Part shown: positions 1-9,053 of the stretch, piece by piece
How the letters are laid out: each line of letters begins with the position of its first letter
Position numbering within the stretch: the first letter of the stretch is position 1
Source: Actinomycetes bacterium
Lineage (GTDB): Bacteria; Actinomycetota; Acidimicrobiia; Acidimicrobiales; Bog-793
Length of the DNA stretch: 64,000 nt
NCBI GenBank assembly: GCA_021798985.1
Contig: JAJZBI010000018.1
Coordinates: 1-64,000, forward strand
Direction: 5' to 3'
The notes under the pieces: model-generated
Databases searched by the model: none
Told to the model about the DNA's origin: nothing
What the model saw: the letters and a program-made list of their open reading frames with translations, nothing else
Made by a program: the position numbers and the translations under genes

Positions 1-1392
1 ATGTCGGGCGCCACGGGTTCGCTGACCTATGCGCCAACCGCGGGTGATACCTCCGCGCTCACGGTGTCGCCATCGGGCGCGATCGGCGCGTCGAGTGGAG
101 TGTCTTCGGGAACCTATGCGCTGTCAGGCACCGCCACCGACGCGTTGGGCAACGTCGGTGACTGGACGTTTGCACTGACGGTCCGCCCTCCGACGACGCT
201 CGCCCAGCGCCCGCTCACTGCCGCGACTACACAGGAAGGTAAGGGCTACAGCGGACAGCTCGCGGTCACCGACTCGAACGGCAACCCGGTGACCTTCGTT
301 GAGGCGCACTCGGCGGACGCGGCCGATCTCGTCGTTTCCTCGTCCGGCGCCGTCACGGCCCCGAGCTCGCTCCCGGTGGGCAACTACACGGTCACCGGCA
401 GCGACACCGACGGGGTCGACACCGGTACCTGGACCTTCACCCTCACGGTTGCTGCCGCGAGCGGTCCCACGGTCGGGCAGGGCGCCAGCGCTGCTCCGGG
501 CTTGGGAACCGATGTGTCCCACGGTGGTGGCGCGGAGAGCACACCCGTGGCGTCGAGCCCGCCCCCGCCGGGCCCGCTTGTGCCGCCGGCCACGCTGCCC
601 GAGTTGCCGCGTTCAATCCCGCCGGCAGCCTTCGGCAAGCCGACTGTAGGTGTCGCGAGCTCATCTCATGAGACGACAATCACCTCAAAGCTTGGCAACG
701 TGTCATCGACGGTGGACGTGCCCGCTGGAGCGCTCCCACCAGGAACCACAGTGAGCGTCACTCCGGTCGTCAACGCGACCCCGATCACGACTGCCATCCC
801 GAGCACCGATGTCTACGTCACCTCGTTCGCTGTCTCGTGGCAGACGTCGAAGGGTTCAGCACCGAGAGCCGCGGCACCGATCTCGCTGACGATCCACGAT
901 CCCGCAATTGTCGCTGGTGACATCGTGTACGAAGTCAGCGCCACGGGTGCGCTCATCCCCGTCGGCGTCGCGACGACCGACGGTGCCGTGACAGTCACGT
1001 TCTTAGCCGATCCCGCGTTCGTCGTTGCGTCTGCACCACACGTCACGGTGCTGCGGGCTCGTGCGACGGTGACGACGACTATGGTCGCTGCCGACCTGCG
1101 TTGTGAGCGAGGTTCCACTTGCCGAGGAGCAGCGACGCTCAGCGTTGCTCGCCTCGCCATGACGAATGGCCGACCAGTTCTTGTCAACGGCCGCAAGCGC
1201 TACGTGCACCTGATCCTCGCGAGGGCGAACTTCAGTCTTGCCGAATCACAGGTGCGCACGCTCAAGCTCACCTTGACCGCGCTCGGGCGCTCGCTACTCT
1301 TCGGGCCCAAGCGGCGAATCATTCGGGTCACGCTGCTGATGCTCGTGGTGAATGGGGCCCGTACGGCGCAGCCGCTCTATCTTGCTTATTGA
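1..1392 (+). CDS. Surface/secreted protein with Ig-like repeats and a ZU5-like segment (5' end outside window)
   Basis: The reading frame is open from the first base and no signal peptide is visible, so the true N-terminus probably lies upstream. Two similar Ig/cadherin-like repeats end in WTFALTV (about residue 60) and WTFTLTV (about residue 148). A Pro/Ala/Gly linker follows at about residues 155-215. Next comes a stretch with VDVPAGALPPGTTVSV at about 238-253, which resembles the core of ZU5 domains. The C-terminal 110 residues are unassigned. The repeats and linker suggest an extracellular or wall-exposed adhesin-like protein; this is inference and no ligand can be named. It converges on the LuxR-type regulator downstream. 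Confidence 0.6.
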   Translation: MSGATGSLTYAPTAGDTSALTVSPSGAIGASSGVSSGTYALSGTATDALGNVGDWTFALTVRPPTTLAQRPLTAATTQEGKGYSGQLAVTDSNGNPVTFVEAHSADAADLVVSSSGAVTAPSSLPVGNYTVTGSDTDGVDTGTWTFTLTVAAASGPTVGQGASAAPGLGTDVSHGGGAESTPVASSPPPPGPLVPPATLPELPRSIPPAAFGKPTVGVASSSHETTITSKLGNVSSTVDVPAGALPPGTTVSVTPVVNATPITTAIPSTDVYVTSFAVSWQTSKGSAPRAAAPISLTIHDPAIVAGDIVYEVSATGALIPVGVATTDGAVTVTFLADPAFVVASAPHVTVLRARATVTTTMVAADLRCERGSTCRGAATLSVARLAMTNGRPVLVNGRKRYVHLILARANFSLAESQVRTLKLTLTALGRSLLFGPKRRIIRVTLLMLVVNGARTAQPLYLAY

Positions 1393-1471
1393 GGCTCGCT
1401 TGCGCGGAATCGAGCGGGTGCAGACCAGGCAGCGTTCGCCACGATCGGCAGGGTGCCTGCGGAGCGCCAGC

Positions 1472-1494
1472 GGATTCCAGGAATCCAGGGTTTT
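1472..1494 (+). terminator. Possible weak terminator after the surface protein
   Basis: A perfect 6-bp inverted repeat (GGATTC-cag-GAATCC) is followed four bases later by TTTT. It lies in the 164-bp gap between the convergent surface protein and LuxR regulator. The stem is short, so the call is tentative. Confidence 0.35.
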
Positions 1495-1556
1495 CGGGTC
1501 GTTGGGGGGCCTGCAGCAAGGTCCGGTCGGCTGTGTGCGCAGCACACCGCTTTCCA

Positions 1557-4490
1557 TCAGCGCCGCTGATCCGGCGCCGGGCCACCCGACGACGCGAGGG
1601 CACTGGCGAGCTCAGTGCGCGATCGTATCCCGAGCTTCTTGAAAGCGCTGTAGAGATGGGATTCAACGGTCCGTCGGCTGAGGCCTAGCGCTTCCGCGAC
1701 CTCGGGGTTCGATATTCCGCTCGCGGCCAGGTGAGCCGCTTTCGCCTCGGCGGAGGACAAGCGGGGCGACTCGGGCGAGGGCCGGCGAGGCCGGCCTCCG
1801 GCAGCGCGCAGTTGGACACGTGCCCTGCGCGCGAGCGCGAGCCCGCCGAGCTCATCGGCGCTCGCTATCGCCTGGCGCAGGCACCCCCGTGCCTCGTCGC
1901 TGCGACCGAGGTGCAGCTGGCAACGGCCGAGTTCATACAGTGCACGGGCGTGCTCGAGGAGGGCGGGGCTGTCCCTGAGCACGTTCACGGCCTCGCGCAG
2001 CGAGGCTTCCGATCCCGTGACGACACCGTGGACCCGCAGCGCCACGCCGAGCGCGCGCCTCGCGCCGAAGGCTCCGGCGAGCTCCACCTCGGCGATGGCG
2101 TAGGTCGCGGCGGCGCTGTCGTCCCCCAGCTGATGGGCGCTGAGCGCGGCGTTGGAGCGCCAGGCGAGCTCCGACGGGCAGGTCGCCAACCACTCGTCGT
2201 GACGATGCCCAACGTCTTCCAACAGCCGCAATGCTCCTTCGGCGTCGCCGGTCGCGAGTTGCCACAGCGATCGCGCATGCAAGACATGGTCGGCCCATCC
2301 CTTCTCGTCGAGGTCGGGACCGTCGGTGACGGCACGCCATGCCGAGCGGCTGAGCGCTTCTGCGGCCCGCAGGTCGTCCCGCTCGATCGCGATCTCGGCC
2401 AAGAACAACTGTGAGGCCGCCTGTCCGAACCGCCAGGAGCGTTCGATCCCGCCGGCAAGTGCCCGGGAGGCTCGAGCTTCCGCCTCGATCATTTGCCCGC
2501 AACGGAAGGCGGCGAGGGCGCTCCACAGATCAGCGATCACCGTGCCGATGGCCGCCCCGCGTCGTGCAGTCGCTCGCTCGAACTGTGCGATTACCTCGGC
2601 GAGCCAGGTGAACGCCTCGCAGTAGATGAGGGTGTAGAAGGGCAAGTGCAGGAGCTGGGACTCGCCGCGGGCGAGCACGCCGTCATCGAGGGGGAGGGCG
2701 CGGTGCAGCAGGTTGAGCACCTCTTCAGCGGGCCGGTTCGCCAGCATGAGATCGTACGCGACCAGCCCGAGGCCGACGCGGGCGAGTGGGTCGGTGCCGT
2801 GGTCCAGGCGCTCGCGAAGCTTCAAGATGCGCTCGCGGCCCTCGCTTGCCGTACTGCGCAGCGACCGGGTCGCGCGGGCAAGCTCGAGCTCAAGGCGCAG
2901 CCTGAGGTCGGCTCGTGCACCGGGGGCCTCGGAGATGGTGGAGCGCAGCATCGCGAGGCCCTCCGCGCCGCGGCCATCAAAGGACTGCATGGTCCACAGC
3001 GTCATGGCGGCGACCACCCGGTCGTCCGGGCTCTGGGACTCCACGAGGACCCGCTGGAGGTGAGCATGCGCCGCCGAATCCCGCGCGAGGGCCTCTGCGG
3101 TGCCGAGCTCGAGGAGCATGCGGCACCGCTCGCTCCCGTTGAGCTCCTCTTCGAGCGCGCGTCGTAGGAAGCCGACGGCAGCATCCGGGGCACCGGCGCG
3201 AATGGCCTCGGAGGCTGCCTCGCGTAGCGCCTCCACCGCCCAGGCGCCGACGGGCGCTGGGGCACGCAGCAGGTGCGGCAGCGGCGAGCGGTGCGAGGTG
3301 TGGGCGAGCGTCGCGCAGGTGCGATGCAGCTCAGCGCGTCGACCAGCCGGCATCGATTCATACACGGCGACTTCCAAGATCGGATGGGCGAAGCGGAGCT
3401 CGGGCGTGGCCGTGAGGATGGCGACCGCGGCCAGCTCGTCGGTGAGCGCGAGCACCTGCCCGAACTCGAGCCCGCTGAGCTCGGCGATCCAAGCTGGCGG
3501 ACAGCCATCGCCGGTGATTGCCAGCGCCTCTGCCACGGACCGAGCCTCTCGCGGGAGTCGATCGAGGCGTTCATCGACGGACAGCGCGACTCCCTCGGCG
3601 CCGAGTCTGGTGATCTCGGTCACGTTGGTAGACAGCGGCAAGAGCGACCGCTCGCTGCACGTCCGGAGGAGTTCGGCCAGATAGAACGGGTTGCCTCCGG
3701 TCATGCGGTGACAGGCCGTGGTGAAAGCGGCGTCGCTCGCCGTCGACGTCATGGTGCACACGAGTTCGGCAACCCCGCTCCTCGACAACAGCCGTGGCCG
3801 CATCGGCCGCACGTGCGCGTCACGCAGCAGCATCGTCCGCAGTGAGGGGTTCGCCCATTCACCATTGGGCCGCGCCGCGAGGACGACGACGACCGGCAGG
3901 CCGGCGCTTCGCCGAGCGAGGTGGCCGAGGAAGCGGAGCGACGACCGGTCCGCCCAGTGCAGGTCGTCGACGATCACCGCCGTCGGTCTCGTCGTACACG
4001 CACCTGCCAAGAGGTCGTAGAGATGAGCGATCGCGCTGGCCATAGCCTGGGCCATCTGGGAGCCGCCTGCATCCCAGTTCCCGGCGAGGGTCTCTGGCAC
4101 GCTCGGGGGGAGCGCAGAGCGTAGGTGATCTGGCACGGCGATGCCATCGCTCAGCAAGGGTTCGAGCAGTTCACCGGCGAGGCCGAACACGGCGTCGGCC
4201 CCGAGCGTCGATGCCCTCGCCGAGAGGACCCCAAAGTCGCGCTCGTGCGCACGATGCGCTGCGCAGGCGAGGAGCGAGGTCTTGCCGATGCCGGCGGGGC
4301 CTTCAAGGTAGAGGGTCGATCCTCGTCCTTCGAGCGCGGCCGCCCTCAGGGCTTCTTCGAGCGAGCGGACCTCTTCCTCGCGTTCGACGAGCAGGACCTC
4401 GTGTGGATCAGGAAGGGCCCGCGGACGACGGCGAGGCCCGGCCGCGCTCCGCGAATCTCTGTCGCGCTGCCAGCCCCCCGGTTGGCTCAC
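1557..4490 (-). CDS. LuxR-family (LAL-type) transcriptional regulator with N-terminal ATPase
   Basis: A 977-residue signal-transduction ATPase regulator. A Walker A motif (GPAGIGKTS) lies near residues 64-72 and a Walker B (AVIVDDLHWAD) near 171-181. A long helical, TPR-like middle follows, then a C-terminal LuxR helix-turn-helix (about residues 910-965, with NPEVAEALGLSRRTVESHLYSA). The ORF track begins 145 codons earlier, but that extension runs toward the neighbouring hydrolase gene and is low-complexity Arg/Pro. I chose the GTG at 4490 because TACAGT sits 7 bases upstream, fitting the leaderless pattern of this genome. Members of this family sense an unknown ligand through the ATPase/TPR part. 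The target genes cannot be told from here. Confidence 0.88.
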   Translation of the reverse strand: MSQPGGWQRDRDSRSAAGPRRRPRALPDPHEVLLVEREEEVRSLEEALRAAALEGRGSTLYLEGPAGIGKTSLLACAAHRAHERDFGVLSARASTLGADAVFGLAGELLEPLLSDGIAVPDHLRSALPPSVPETLAGNWDAGGSQMAQAMASAIAHLYDLLAGACTTRPTAVIVDDLHWADRSSLRFLGHLARRSAGLPVVVVLAARPNGEWANPSLRTMLLRDAHVRPMRPRLLSRSGVAELVCTMTSTASDAAFTTACHRMTGGNPFYLAELLRTCSERSLLPLSTNVTEITRLGAEGVALSVDERLDRLPREARSVAEALAITGDGCPPAWIAELSGLEFGQVLALTDELAAVAILTATPELRFAHPILEVAVYESMPAGRRAELHRTCATLAHTSHRSPLPHLLRAPAPVGAWAVEALREAASEAIRAGAPDAAVGFLRRALEEELNGSERCRMLLELGTAEALARDSAAHAHLQRVLVESQSPDDRVVAAMTLWTMQSFDGRGAEGLAMLRSTISEAPGARADLRLRLELELARATRSLRSTASEGRERILKLRERLDHGTDPLARVGLGLVAYDLMLANRPAEEVLNLLHRALPLDDGVLARGESQLLHLPFYTLIYCEAFTWLAEVIAQFERATARRGAAIGTVIADLWSALAAFRCGQMIEAEARASRALAGGIERSWRFGQAASQLFLAEIAIERDDLRAAEALSRSAWRAVTDGPDLDEKGWADHVLHARSLWQLATGDAEGALRLLEDVGHRHDEWLATCPSELAWRSNAALSAHQLGDDSAAATYAIAEVELAGAFGARRALGVALRVHGVVTGSEASLREAVNVLRDSPALLEHARALYELGRCQLHLGRSDEARGCLRQAIASADELGGLALARRARVQLRAAGGRPRRPSPESPRLSSAEAKAAHLAASGISNPEVAEALGLSRRTVESHLYSAFKKLGIRSRTELASALASSGGPAPDQRR

Positions 4491-4497
4491 GTGCCCC

Positions 4498-4503
4498 ACT
4501 GTA
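4498..4503 (-). promoter_or_regulatory. -10 hexamer for the LuxR regulator (leaderless)
   Basis: TACAGT ends 7 bases before the GTG at 4490, which would place the transcript start at or next to the start codon. No Shine-Dalgarno sequence is visible. Confidence 0.5.
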
Positions 4504-4692
4504 CGCGTTCGCCTGTCTGGCGCGGCGTCGCCTAGCGACCATGTGTTGCGTTCGGCATGCGGAAGACCCAAGGAACCTTCATGCACGTTCAGCGCAAGAC
4601 GATGGTCGCCGGCTCGTCGGAGGCTCCGTGCGACCTGAGTGCCCTCCAGCGGCCCGAGCGGATCAGCAGGGCTCGACCATGGCCAGACCCCC

Positions 4693-5412
4693 TCAGCCGG
4701 TAAAGCGCGCCGCCCAATCGGCCTCGCCGAGCGGCGCGAGGACCGGGTTGGTGGCGCGCAGCATGCCGAGTGGGGCCGAGGGGACTGGCGAGTAGGCATG
4801 CCCGGGATAGATCGCCGTCGAGTCCTCCCAGGCGGCGATCCGACGGGTGAGCGTGTGATGCAGCTCGGAGGCGTCCCCGCCGGGGAGGTCGGTCCGCCCG
4901 CAGCCGTCGAGGAAGAGCGTGTCACCCGTGAGCGCGCGGTGGCCGATGAGCACGCACTGGCTCCCGGGCGTGTGGCCGGGGGTGTGCACGAGCCGGAGTG
5001 CCCCTTCGCCGACGCTCAGGACGTCCGCGTCGTCGTGTGCCGTGAAAACCGACCGCTCCAGGCCGCTCGCAGCCTCCAGCCAGGCGAGCTCGTCGCGCTG
5101 GACGTGGATCGGCACCGCGCACCGTTCGAGGAGCTCGGCGACGCCCGGGACCTCGAGCCTGCCGAGGCTGCCGCCGGCGTGATCAGCGTGGTAGTGCGTG
5201 AGCACCGCGCCGACGAGGCGGTAGTCCGCCGCCTCGAGGCGATCGACCAGTTCGGAGGGCGCCCAGGCGGGATCGACGAGAAGGGCCTCGTGGCGGCGAG
5301 GTTCGAGCACGGCGTAGACGTAGTTCGCCATCTGGGTCGCCGCCTGGTCGCCGACGCAAAAGTCGACGCCGGCGCGCAGCTGGAGGAGCTCGAGGTCTCC
5401 TGGGGCGCTCAC
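4693..5412 (-). CDS. Metallo-beta-lactamase-fold hydrolase (glyoxalase II-like)
   Basis: A 239-residue MBL-fold hydrolase. The metal-binding THYHADHAGG motif is near residue 70, a downstream HTPGHTPGS supplies the third His, the GDTLFLDGCGR block the bridging Asp, and YPGHAYS the last His. This arrangement matches glyoxalase II / persulfide-dioxygenase-like proteins, so a thioester or persulfide substrate is possible but not established. The ORF track starts 45 codons upstream inside the helicase gene. The GTG at 5412 overlaps the helicase stop as GTGA, so the two genes are translationally coupled with the helicase first. Confidence 0.82.
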   Translation of the reverse strand: MSAPGDLELLQLRAGVDFCVGDQAATQMANYVYAVLEPRRHEALLVDPAWAPSELVDRLEAADYRLVGAVLTHYHADHAGGSLGRLEVPGVAELLERCAVPIHVQRDELAWLEAASGLERSVFTAHDDADVLSVGEGALRLVHTPGHTPGSQCVLIGHRALTGDTLFLDGCGRTDLPGGDASELHHTLTRRIAAWEDSTAIYPGHAYSPVPSAPLGMLRATNPVLAPLGEADWAARFTG

Positions 5413-6623
5413 GTGGCTGGCGCATCCTCCTCGGGATGCCAGGCAGGGAGATCCTTCAGGCGGGGGTCGTTCGAGAAGACCTCGACCATCGGCAGCCGCA
5501 GTCCCACGCGACGCTGGAGGCGCTCGACCTCGAGCTCTTGGTCCCACAGCACCAACGTGACGACGACGCCGGCCTCACCGGCGCGTGCCGTACGCCCGGA
5601 GCGGTGGAGGTAGGCCTTGTGGTCCTCCGGCGGGTCGTAGTGCACCACGACGTCCACGCCCTCGATGTCGAGCCCCCGCGCCGCCACGTCGGTCGCCACC
5701 AGTACGGCCAGCTTGCCCTCGCTAAAGCGCGTGAGCGCCCGCTCGCGCATGCCCTGGCGGAGGTCGCCGTGGATGGCGGCGGCCGCCACGCCGACCTCTC
5801 GCAGGTCCTGGACTAGGCGATCGGCGCCCCGCTTGGTCCGCACGAACACGAGCAGCTTGGCGGCACCTTCGGCGATCGCCGCGACCACGCGGACCTTGTC
5901 CATCTGGTGCACCTTCAAGAAGCGGTGCTCCATCTGCTCGACGGTCTGCTGGTCGGAGACCACCTCGTGGAACACCGGGTCGCTCAGGTGCCGGCGGACG
6001 AGCTGGTCGACGGCCGAGTCCAAGGTCGCGGAGAACAGCAGCGTCTGGCGGCCATCGGGCATGTGGCGCAAGAGCCAGTCGACCTGGGGCATGAAGCCCA
6101 TGTCCGCCATACGGTCTGCCTCGTCGAGGACGAGGAGCTCGATCGCCGACAGCGAGACGGCGTGCCGGTCGACGAGATCGATGAGGCGCCCCGGCGTGGC
6201 CACGACGACGTCGACGCCGCGGCTCAGGCCCTTGGCCTGCTGCTCGAGATCGGCGCCGCCGTAGACGGCGTGCACCCGGCGGTCGACCGCGGCGCCGAGC
6301 GGCTCGAGTACCTCGGTCACCTGTAACGCGAGTTCGCGGGTCGGCACGAGCACGAGCGTCGAGGGGTGCTTGGATTGGGCGCGGCCCGATCGCATCAAGG
6401 CGGGCAGCCCGAACGCGAGCGTCTTGCCCGAGCCCGTCTTGGCCTTGCCGCACACGTCACGACCCGCCAGGGCGTCGGCGATCGTCAGCGCCTGGATCGC
6501 AAAGGGCCGGAGGATGCCGGAGCGCTCGAGCTCGGCGACGAGCTCGGGTGCGACCCCGAGCGAGGCGAAGGAGGCGTTGGTTGGCGTGGTGGGGTCAGCG
6601 GTCATCAGCGTGTCGCCACCCAT
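5409..6623 (-). CDS. DEAD-box ATP-dependent RNA helicase
   Basis: A 404-residue DEAD-box helicase with the full motif set: Q motif (FASLGVA...PFAIQ), motif I (AKTGSGKT), Ia (PTRELA), Ib (TPGR), II (DEAD), III (SAT), V (ATDVAARGLD) and VI (HRSGRTARAG). It lacks the long C-terminal RNA-binding extension of larger family members, so it resembles the RhlE/short group. It probably remodels rRNA or mRNA structure. AGGTGG lies four bases before the ATG at 6623; an in-frame ATG at 6605 is an alternative start. It is the first gene of a pair with the MBL hydrolase. Confidence 0.93.
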   Translation of the reverse strand: MGGDTLMTADPTTPTNASFASLGVAPELVAELERSGILRPFAIQALTIADALAGRDVCGKAKTGSGKTLAFGLPALMRSGRAQSKHPSTLVLVPTRELALQVTEVLEPLGAAVDRRVHAVYGGADLEQQAKGLSRGVDVVVATPGRLIDLVDRHAVSLSAIELLVLDEADRMADMGFMPQVDWLLRHMPDGRQTLLFSATLDSAVDQLVRRHLSDPVFHEVVSDQQTVEQMEHRFLKVHQMDKVRVVAAIAEGAAKLLVFVRTKRGADRLVQDLREVGVAAAAIHGDLRQGMRERALTRFSEGKLAVLVATDVAARGLDIEGVDVVVHYDPPEDHKAYLHRSGRTARAGEAGVVVTLVLWDQELEVERLQRRVGLRLPMVEVFSNDPRLKDLPAWHPEEDAPAT

Positions 6624-6704
6624 TGTGCCACCTGGGACCGCCCCGCCCGGTCGGCGGCCCCAGGTGGTGTCTCGATTCCCCCCTCACCAGCGCCGGGGCG
6701 GGTC

Positions 6705-6710
6705 TAGCCT
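6705..6710 (+). promoter_or_regulatory. Candidate -10 for the peroxiredoxin gene
   Basis: TAGCCT lies 28 bases before the ATG. Unlike most genes here, this one has a short leader carrying a strong AGGAAAGGAGG ribosome-binding site. Confidence 0.4.
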
Positions 6711-6738
6711 GAGCGCGCGACCAGGAAAGGAGGCCGTC

Positions 6739-7203
6739 ATGGCCAAGCTGGCGGCTGGCGATCGGGCACCCGACTTCGCCCTGGCGGACGAGGATGGCAG
6801 CAAGGTGTCGCTGTCGGACTATGCCGGCCGGCGCGTCGTCGTCTACTTCTATCCCCGCGACGACACCCCGGGCTGCACGATCGAGGCCCAGCAGTTCACG
6901 GCGCTCAGCGACGCCTTCGCTGCCGCCAAGGTGGACGTGCTCGGCATCTCGCCCGACGACGCCAGCTCGCACCGGCGCTTTCGCGAGCGCCACGGGTTGG
7001 CGGTCCGCCTCCTGTCCGACCCCGAGCACCACGTCATGGAGGCCTACGGGGCCTGGGGGGAGAAGACCCGCTATGGCCGCACGAGCCTCGGCGTGATCCG
7101 TTCGACCTTCCTCATCGGCCCGGGAGGCGAGATCGAACGGGCCTGGTACAACGTCCGGGCCGACGGGCATGCGGCCAAGGTCTTCGCGGCCCTCGAGGCG
7201 TAG
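6739..7203 (+). CDS. bcp: Thioredoxin-dependent peroxiredoxin, BCP/PrxQ type
   Basis: A 154-residue peroxiredoxin that reduces hydroperoxides in the cytosol. The peroxidatic Cys46 is in YPRDDTPGCT. Many BCP proteins have a resolving Cys five residues later; here that position is Gln (CTIEAQQF) and no other Cys follows, so it should work as a 1-Cys enzyme or use an outside thiol. The ORF track extends 123 codons upstream, but the real start is the ATG at 6739, with AGGAAAGGAGG just before it. It is followed 5 bases later by the FrhB-like gene, suggesting co-transcription. Confidence 0.93.
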   Translation: MAKLAAGDRAPDFALADEDGSKVSLSDYAGRRVVVYFYPRDDTPGCTIEAQQFTALSDAFAAAKVDVLGISPDDASSHRRFRERHGLAVRLLSDPEHHVMEAYGAWGEKTRYGRTSLGVIRSTFLIGPGGEIERAWYNVRADGHAAKVFAALEA

Positions 7204-7208
7204 TCGCC

Positions 7209-8336
7209 ATGCCTCCCGAGAAGCCCCAGTGGAAAGAGCTCTACCAGGAGGTCGTCACCTCTGGCCTGTGCACCGGCTGTGCTGGCTGCGTGGTCGCCTG
7301 TCCCTATGACGTCCTCGGCTACGACAGCGAGGGCGCGACCTACCGCCCCTTCCACCTCGATGAAGAGGGAGGGCCGACGGACTGCACCCATGGCCAGCGC
7401 GGCTGCACCCTGTGCACCCGAGCGTGCCCGCGATTTCGTTCCTGGGAGAGCGAGCTCGACACCTTCTTGTTCGGCCGAAGCCGGACCGACGAGGAGGTCT
7501 ACGGCGTCAGCGAGGACGTGTTCTTAGCGCGCGCCACCGATCCCGAGCTCGTCGCCGCCGGCCAGGACGGCGGCCTCGTCTCGGCGATCCTCATCTACGC
7601 GCTCGAGCACGACGTGATCGACGCCGCCCTCGTCTCAAAGCTCGATGGCGACGCGTCGGGCTGGAAAGCGGTGCCCGGCGTGGCACGCGACCGCGCCGAC
7701 GTGCTGGCGGCGGCCGGCTCGCGCTACACCTACTCGGCGAACACCCTGGCCTACCCTGAGGCCGTCGCCGCCGGCGCCGAGCGAATCGGGCTCGTGGGGA
7801 TGAGCTGCCAGGCCTCGGTACCCGCCGCCATGGCGGCGCGAAAGGCCGGCAAGGTCGCGCGGCGCTTCGCGCTCTCGATCGGCCTCCTTTGCTCGAAGAC
7901 CTTCGATGACGCGCTCTTCCCTGAGCTGCTCGAGGCGCGCTATGGCATCGCCCGCGAGCAGATCGCCAAGATCAACATCAAGGGTGTACTCCAGATCTGG
8001 ACCCGTGACGGCGGCTACCACGAGGTGCCCCTCAAGGAGGCGCACGCCTGGACGCGCGAAGGCTGCAAGGCGTGTCCGGACTTCGCGGCGGAGCACGCGG
8101 ACATCTCGACGGGCGGCATCGGTGCCTTCCCCGACTGGACCTTGACGGTCGTGCGCACGCCGCGGGGACGCGAGCTGCTCGCCGCGATGCTCGCCGACGG
8201 TGCGATCGAGGCCCGCTCGGCCGAGGAGGATCCCGGTGCCGTCGCGCTGATGGCCCGGCTCTCGCGGGTCAGCCGGCGGCGCTGGCCCGCCGGCGCCGAT
8301 CCGGCGCCCGGCCGGCTCGCCCTCAGTCCGAACTGA
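7209..8336 (+). CDS. Coenzyme F420 hydrogenase/dehydrogenase beta-subunit (FrhB) family protein
   Basis: A 375-residue iron-sulfur flavoprotein of the FrhB family. A ferredoxin-like CTGCAGCVVACP motif is at about residues 21-32, and a second Cys group (GCTLCTRACP) at about 65-75. The FrhB N- and C-terminal regions follow, including GMSCQASVPA and the late KACPDF/ADISTGGIG block. Family members move electrons between F420H2, FAD and Fe-S clusters; some act on other substrates, so the exact reaction is open. Actinobacteria make F420, which fits. It starts 5 bases after the peroxiredoxin, so a shared redox role is plausible. Its 3' end overlaps the convergent uracil-DNA glycosylase by 14 bases. 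Confidence 0.85.
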   Translation: MPPEKPQWKELYQEVVTSGLCTGCAGCVVACPYDVLGYDSEGATYRPFHLDEEGGPTDCTHGQRGCTLCTRACPRFRSWESELDTFLFGRSRTDEEVYGVSEDVFLARATDPELVAAGQDGGLVSAILIYALEHDVIDAALVSKLDGDASGWKAVPGVARDRADVLAAAGSRYTYSANTLAYPEAVAAGAERIGLVGMSCQASVPAAMAARKAGKVARRFALSIGLLCSKTFDDALFPELLEARYGIAREQIAKINIKGVLQIWTRDGGYHEVPLKEAHAWTREGCKACPDFAAEHADISTGGIGAFPDWTLTVVRTPRGRELLAAMLADGAIEARSAEEDPGAVALMARLSRVSRRRWPAGADPAPGRLALSPN

Positions 8337-9030
8337 GCTGGCGCGCCCGAGCGAAGACCGCGTCGAGCATCAACGCGGTGAGCCGGCCGGTGAAGACGTT
8401 GCGCTGGCTTGGGTGATAGGACGCGATCGCGATCCGCGCGCCCGAGCCTCGGCGCGGGCGCGCGAGCGCGTACTCGGCGCCGTGGGTGAAGCGGGGGAGC
8501 GGCCCGCTGGCGCCGAGGGTGCCCTGGCGCCAGACCGTGCGAAGCGCGATGGCCCCGAGCGCGACCACCACGCGGACAGCGCTGAGGAGCGCCAGCTCGC
8601 GCTCGAGGTAGTGAGCACAGCGCGCCTGCTCGTCGGGGAGCGGTCGGTTGGCGGGCGGCGCGCAGCGCAGCGTGCCGGTGATGAAGGCGCCCGAGAGCGC
8701 CAGGCCGTCCCCAGGACCGGTGCTTGCCTGCTGGTTGGCAAAGCCGGTGCGAAAGAGCGAGGCGAAGAGGAAGTCCCCGGCGCGGTCACCGGTGAAGACT
8801 CGCCCGGTGCGGTTGCCGCCGTGTGCGGCCGGAGCGAGGCCGACGATCAGCACCTTGGCCTCAGGGTCTCCAAAGCCAGGAAGCGGCCGAGCCCAGTAGG
8901 CCTCTCCCTGGTGGCGCGCCGGTGGGGCCGCGGCGGCCGCTTCGCGCCAGGCGACGAGGCGGGGACAGGCGCAACACGCCGTGATCTCCTTGGCGAGCGC
9001 CGCCAGTTCGTTCGTCGGGCCGGGGCGCAC
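8323..9030 (-). CDS. Uracil-DNA glycosylase, family 5 (UDGb type)
   Basis: A 235-residue DNA repair enzyme that removes uracil and other deaminated bases. The motif GLAPAAHGGNRTGR is diagnostic of family 5, where the usual catalytic Asp/Asn of motif 1 is Ala. Four cysteines (CCACPRL near the start, plus RCAPP and ARCAHY) would bind a 4Fe-4S cluster. A late SYHPSQRN matches motif 2. The ORF-track start at 9078 overlaps the divergent gene. I prefer the GTG at 9030, which has TAGCGT 7 bases upstream; a GTG at 9039 is the alternative. Confidence 0.9.
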   Translation of the reverse strand: MRPGPTNELAALAKEITACCACPRLVAWREAAAAAPPARHQGEAYWARPLPGFGDPEAKVLIVGLAPAAHGGNRTGRVFTGDRAGDFLFASLFRTGFANQQASTGPGDGLALSGAFITGTLRCAPPANRPLPDEQARCAHYLERELALLSAVRVVVALGAIALRTVWRQGTLGASGPLPRFTHGAEYALARPRRGSGARIAIASYHPSQRNVFTGRLTALMLDAVFARARQLSSD

Positions 9031-9037
9031 GGTCTCC

Positions 9038-9047
9038 ACGCTACGTT
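9038..9047. promoter_or_regulatory. Overlapping divergent -10 elements
   Basis: ACGCTACGTT reads as TAGCGT on the minus strand (7 bases before the glycosylase GTG at 9030) and as TACGTT on the plus strand (6 bases before the phosphatase GTG at 9054). The two hexamers share their TA, so RNA polymerase could probably open only one at a time. Confidence 0.5.
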
Positions 9048-9053
9048 GGGGCC

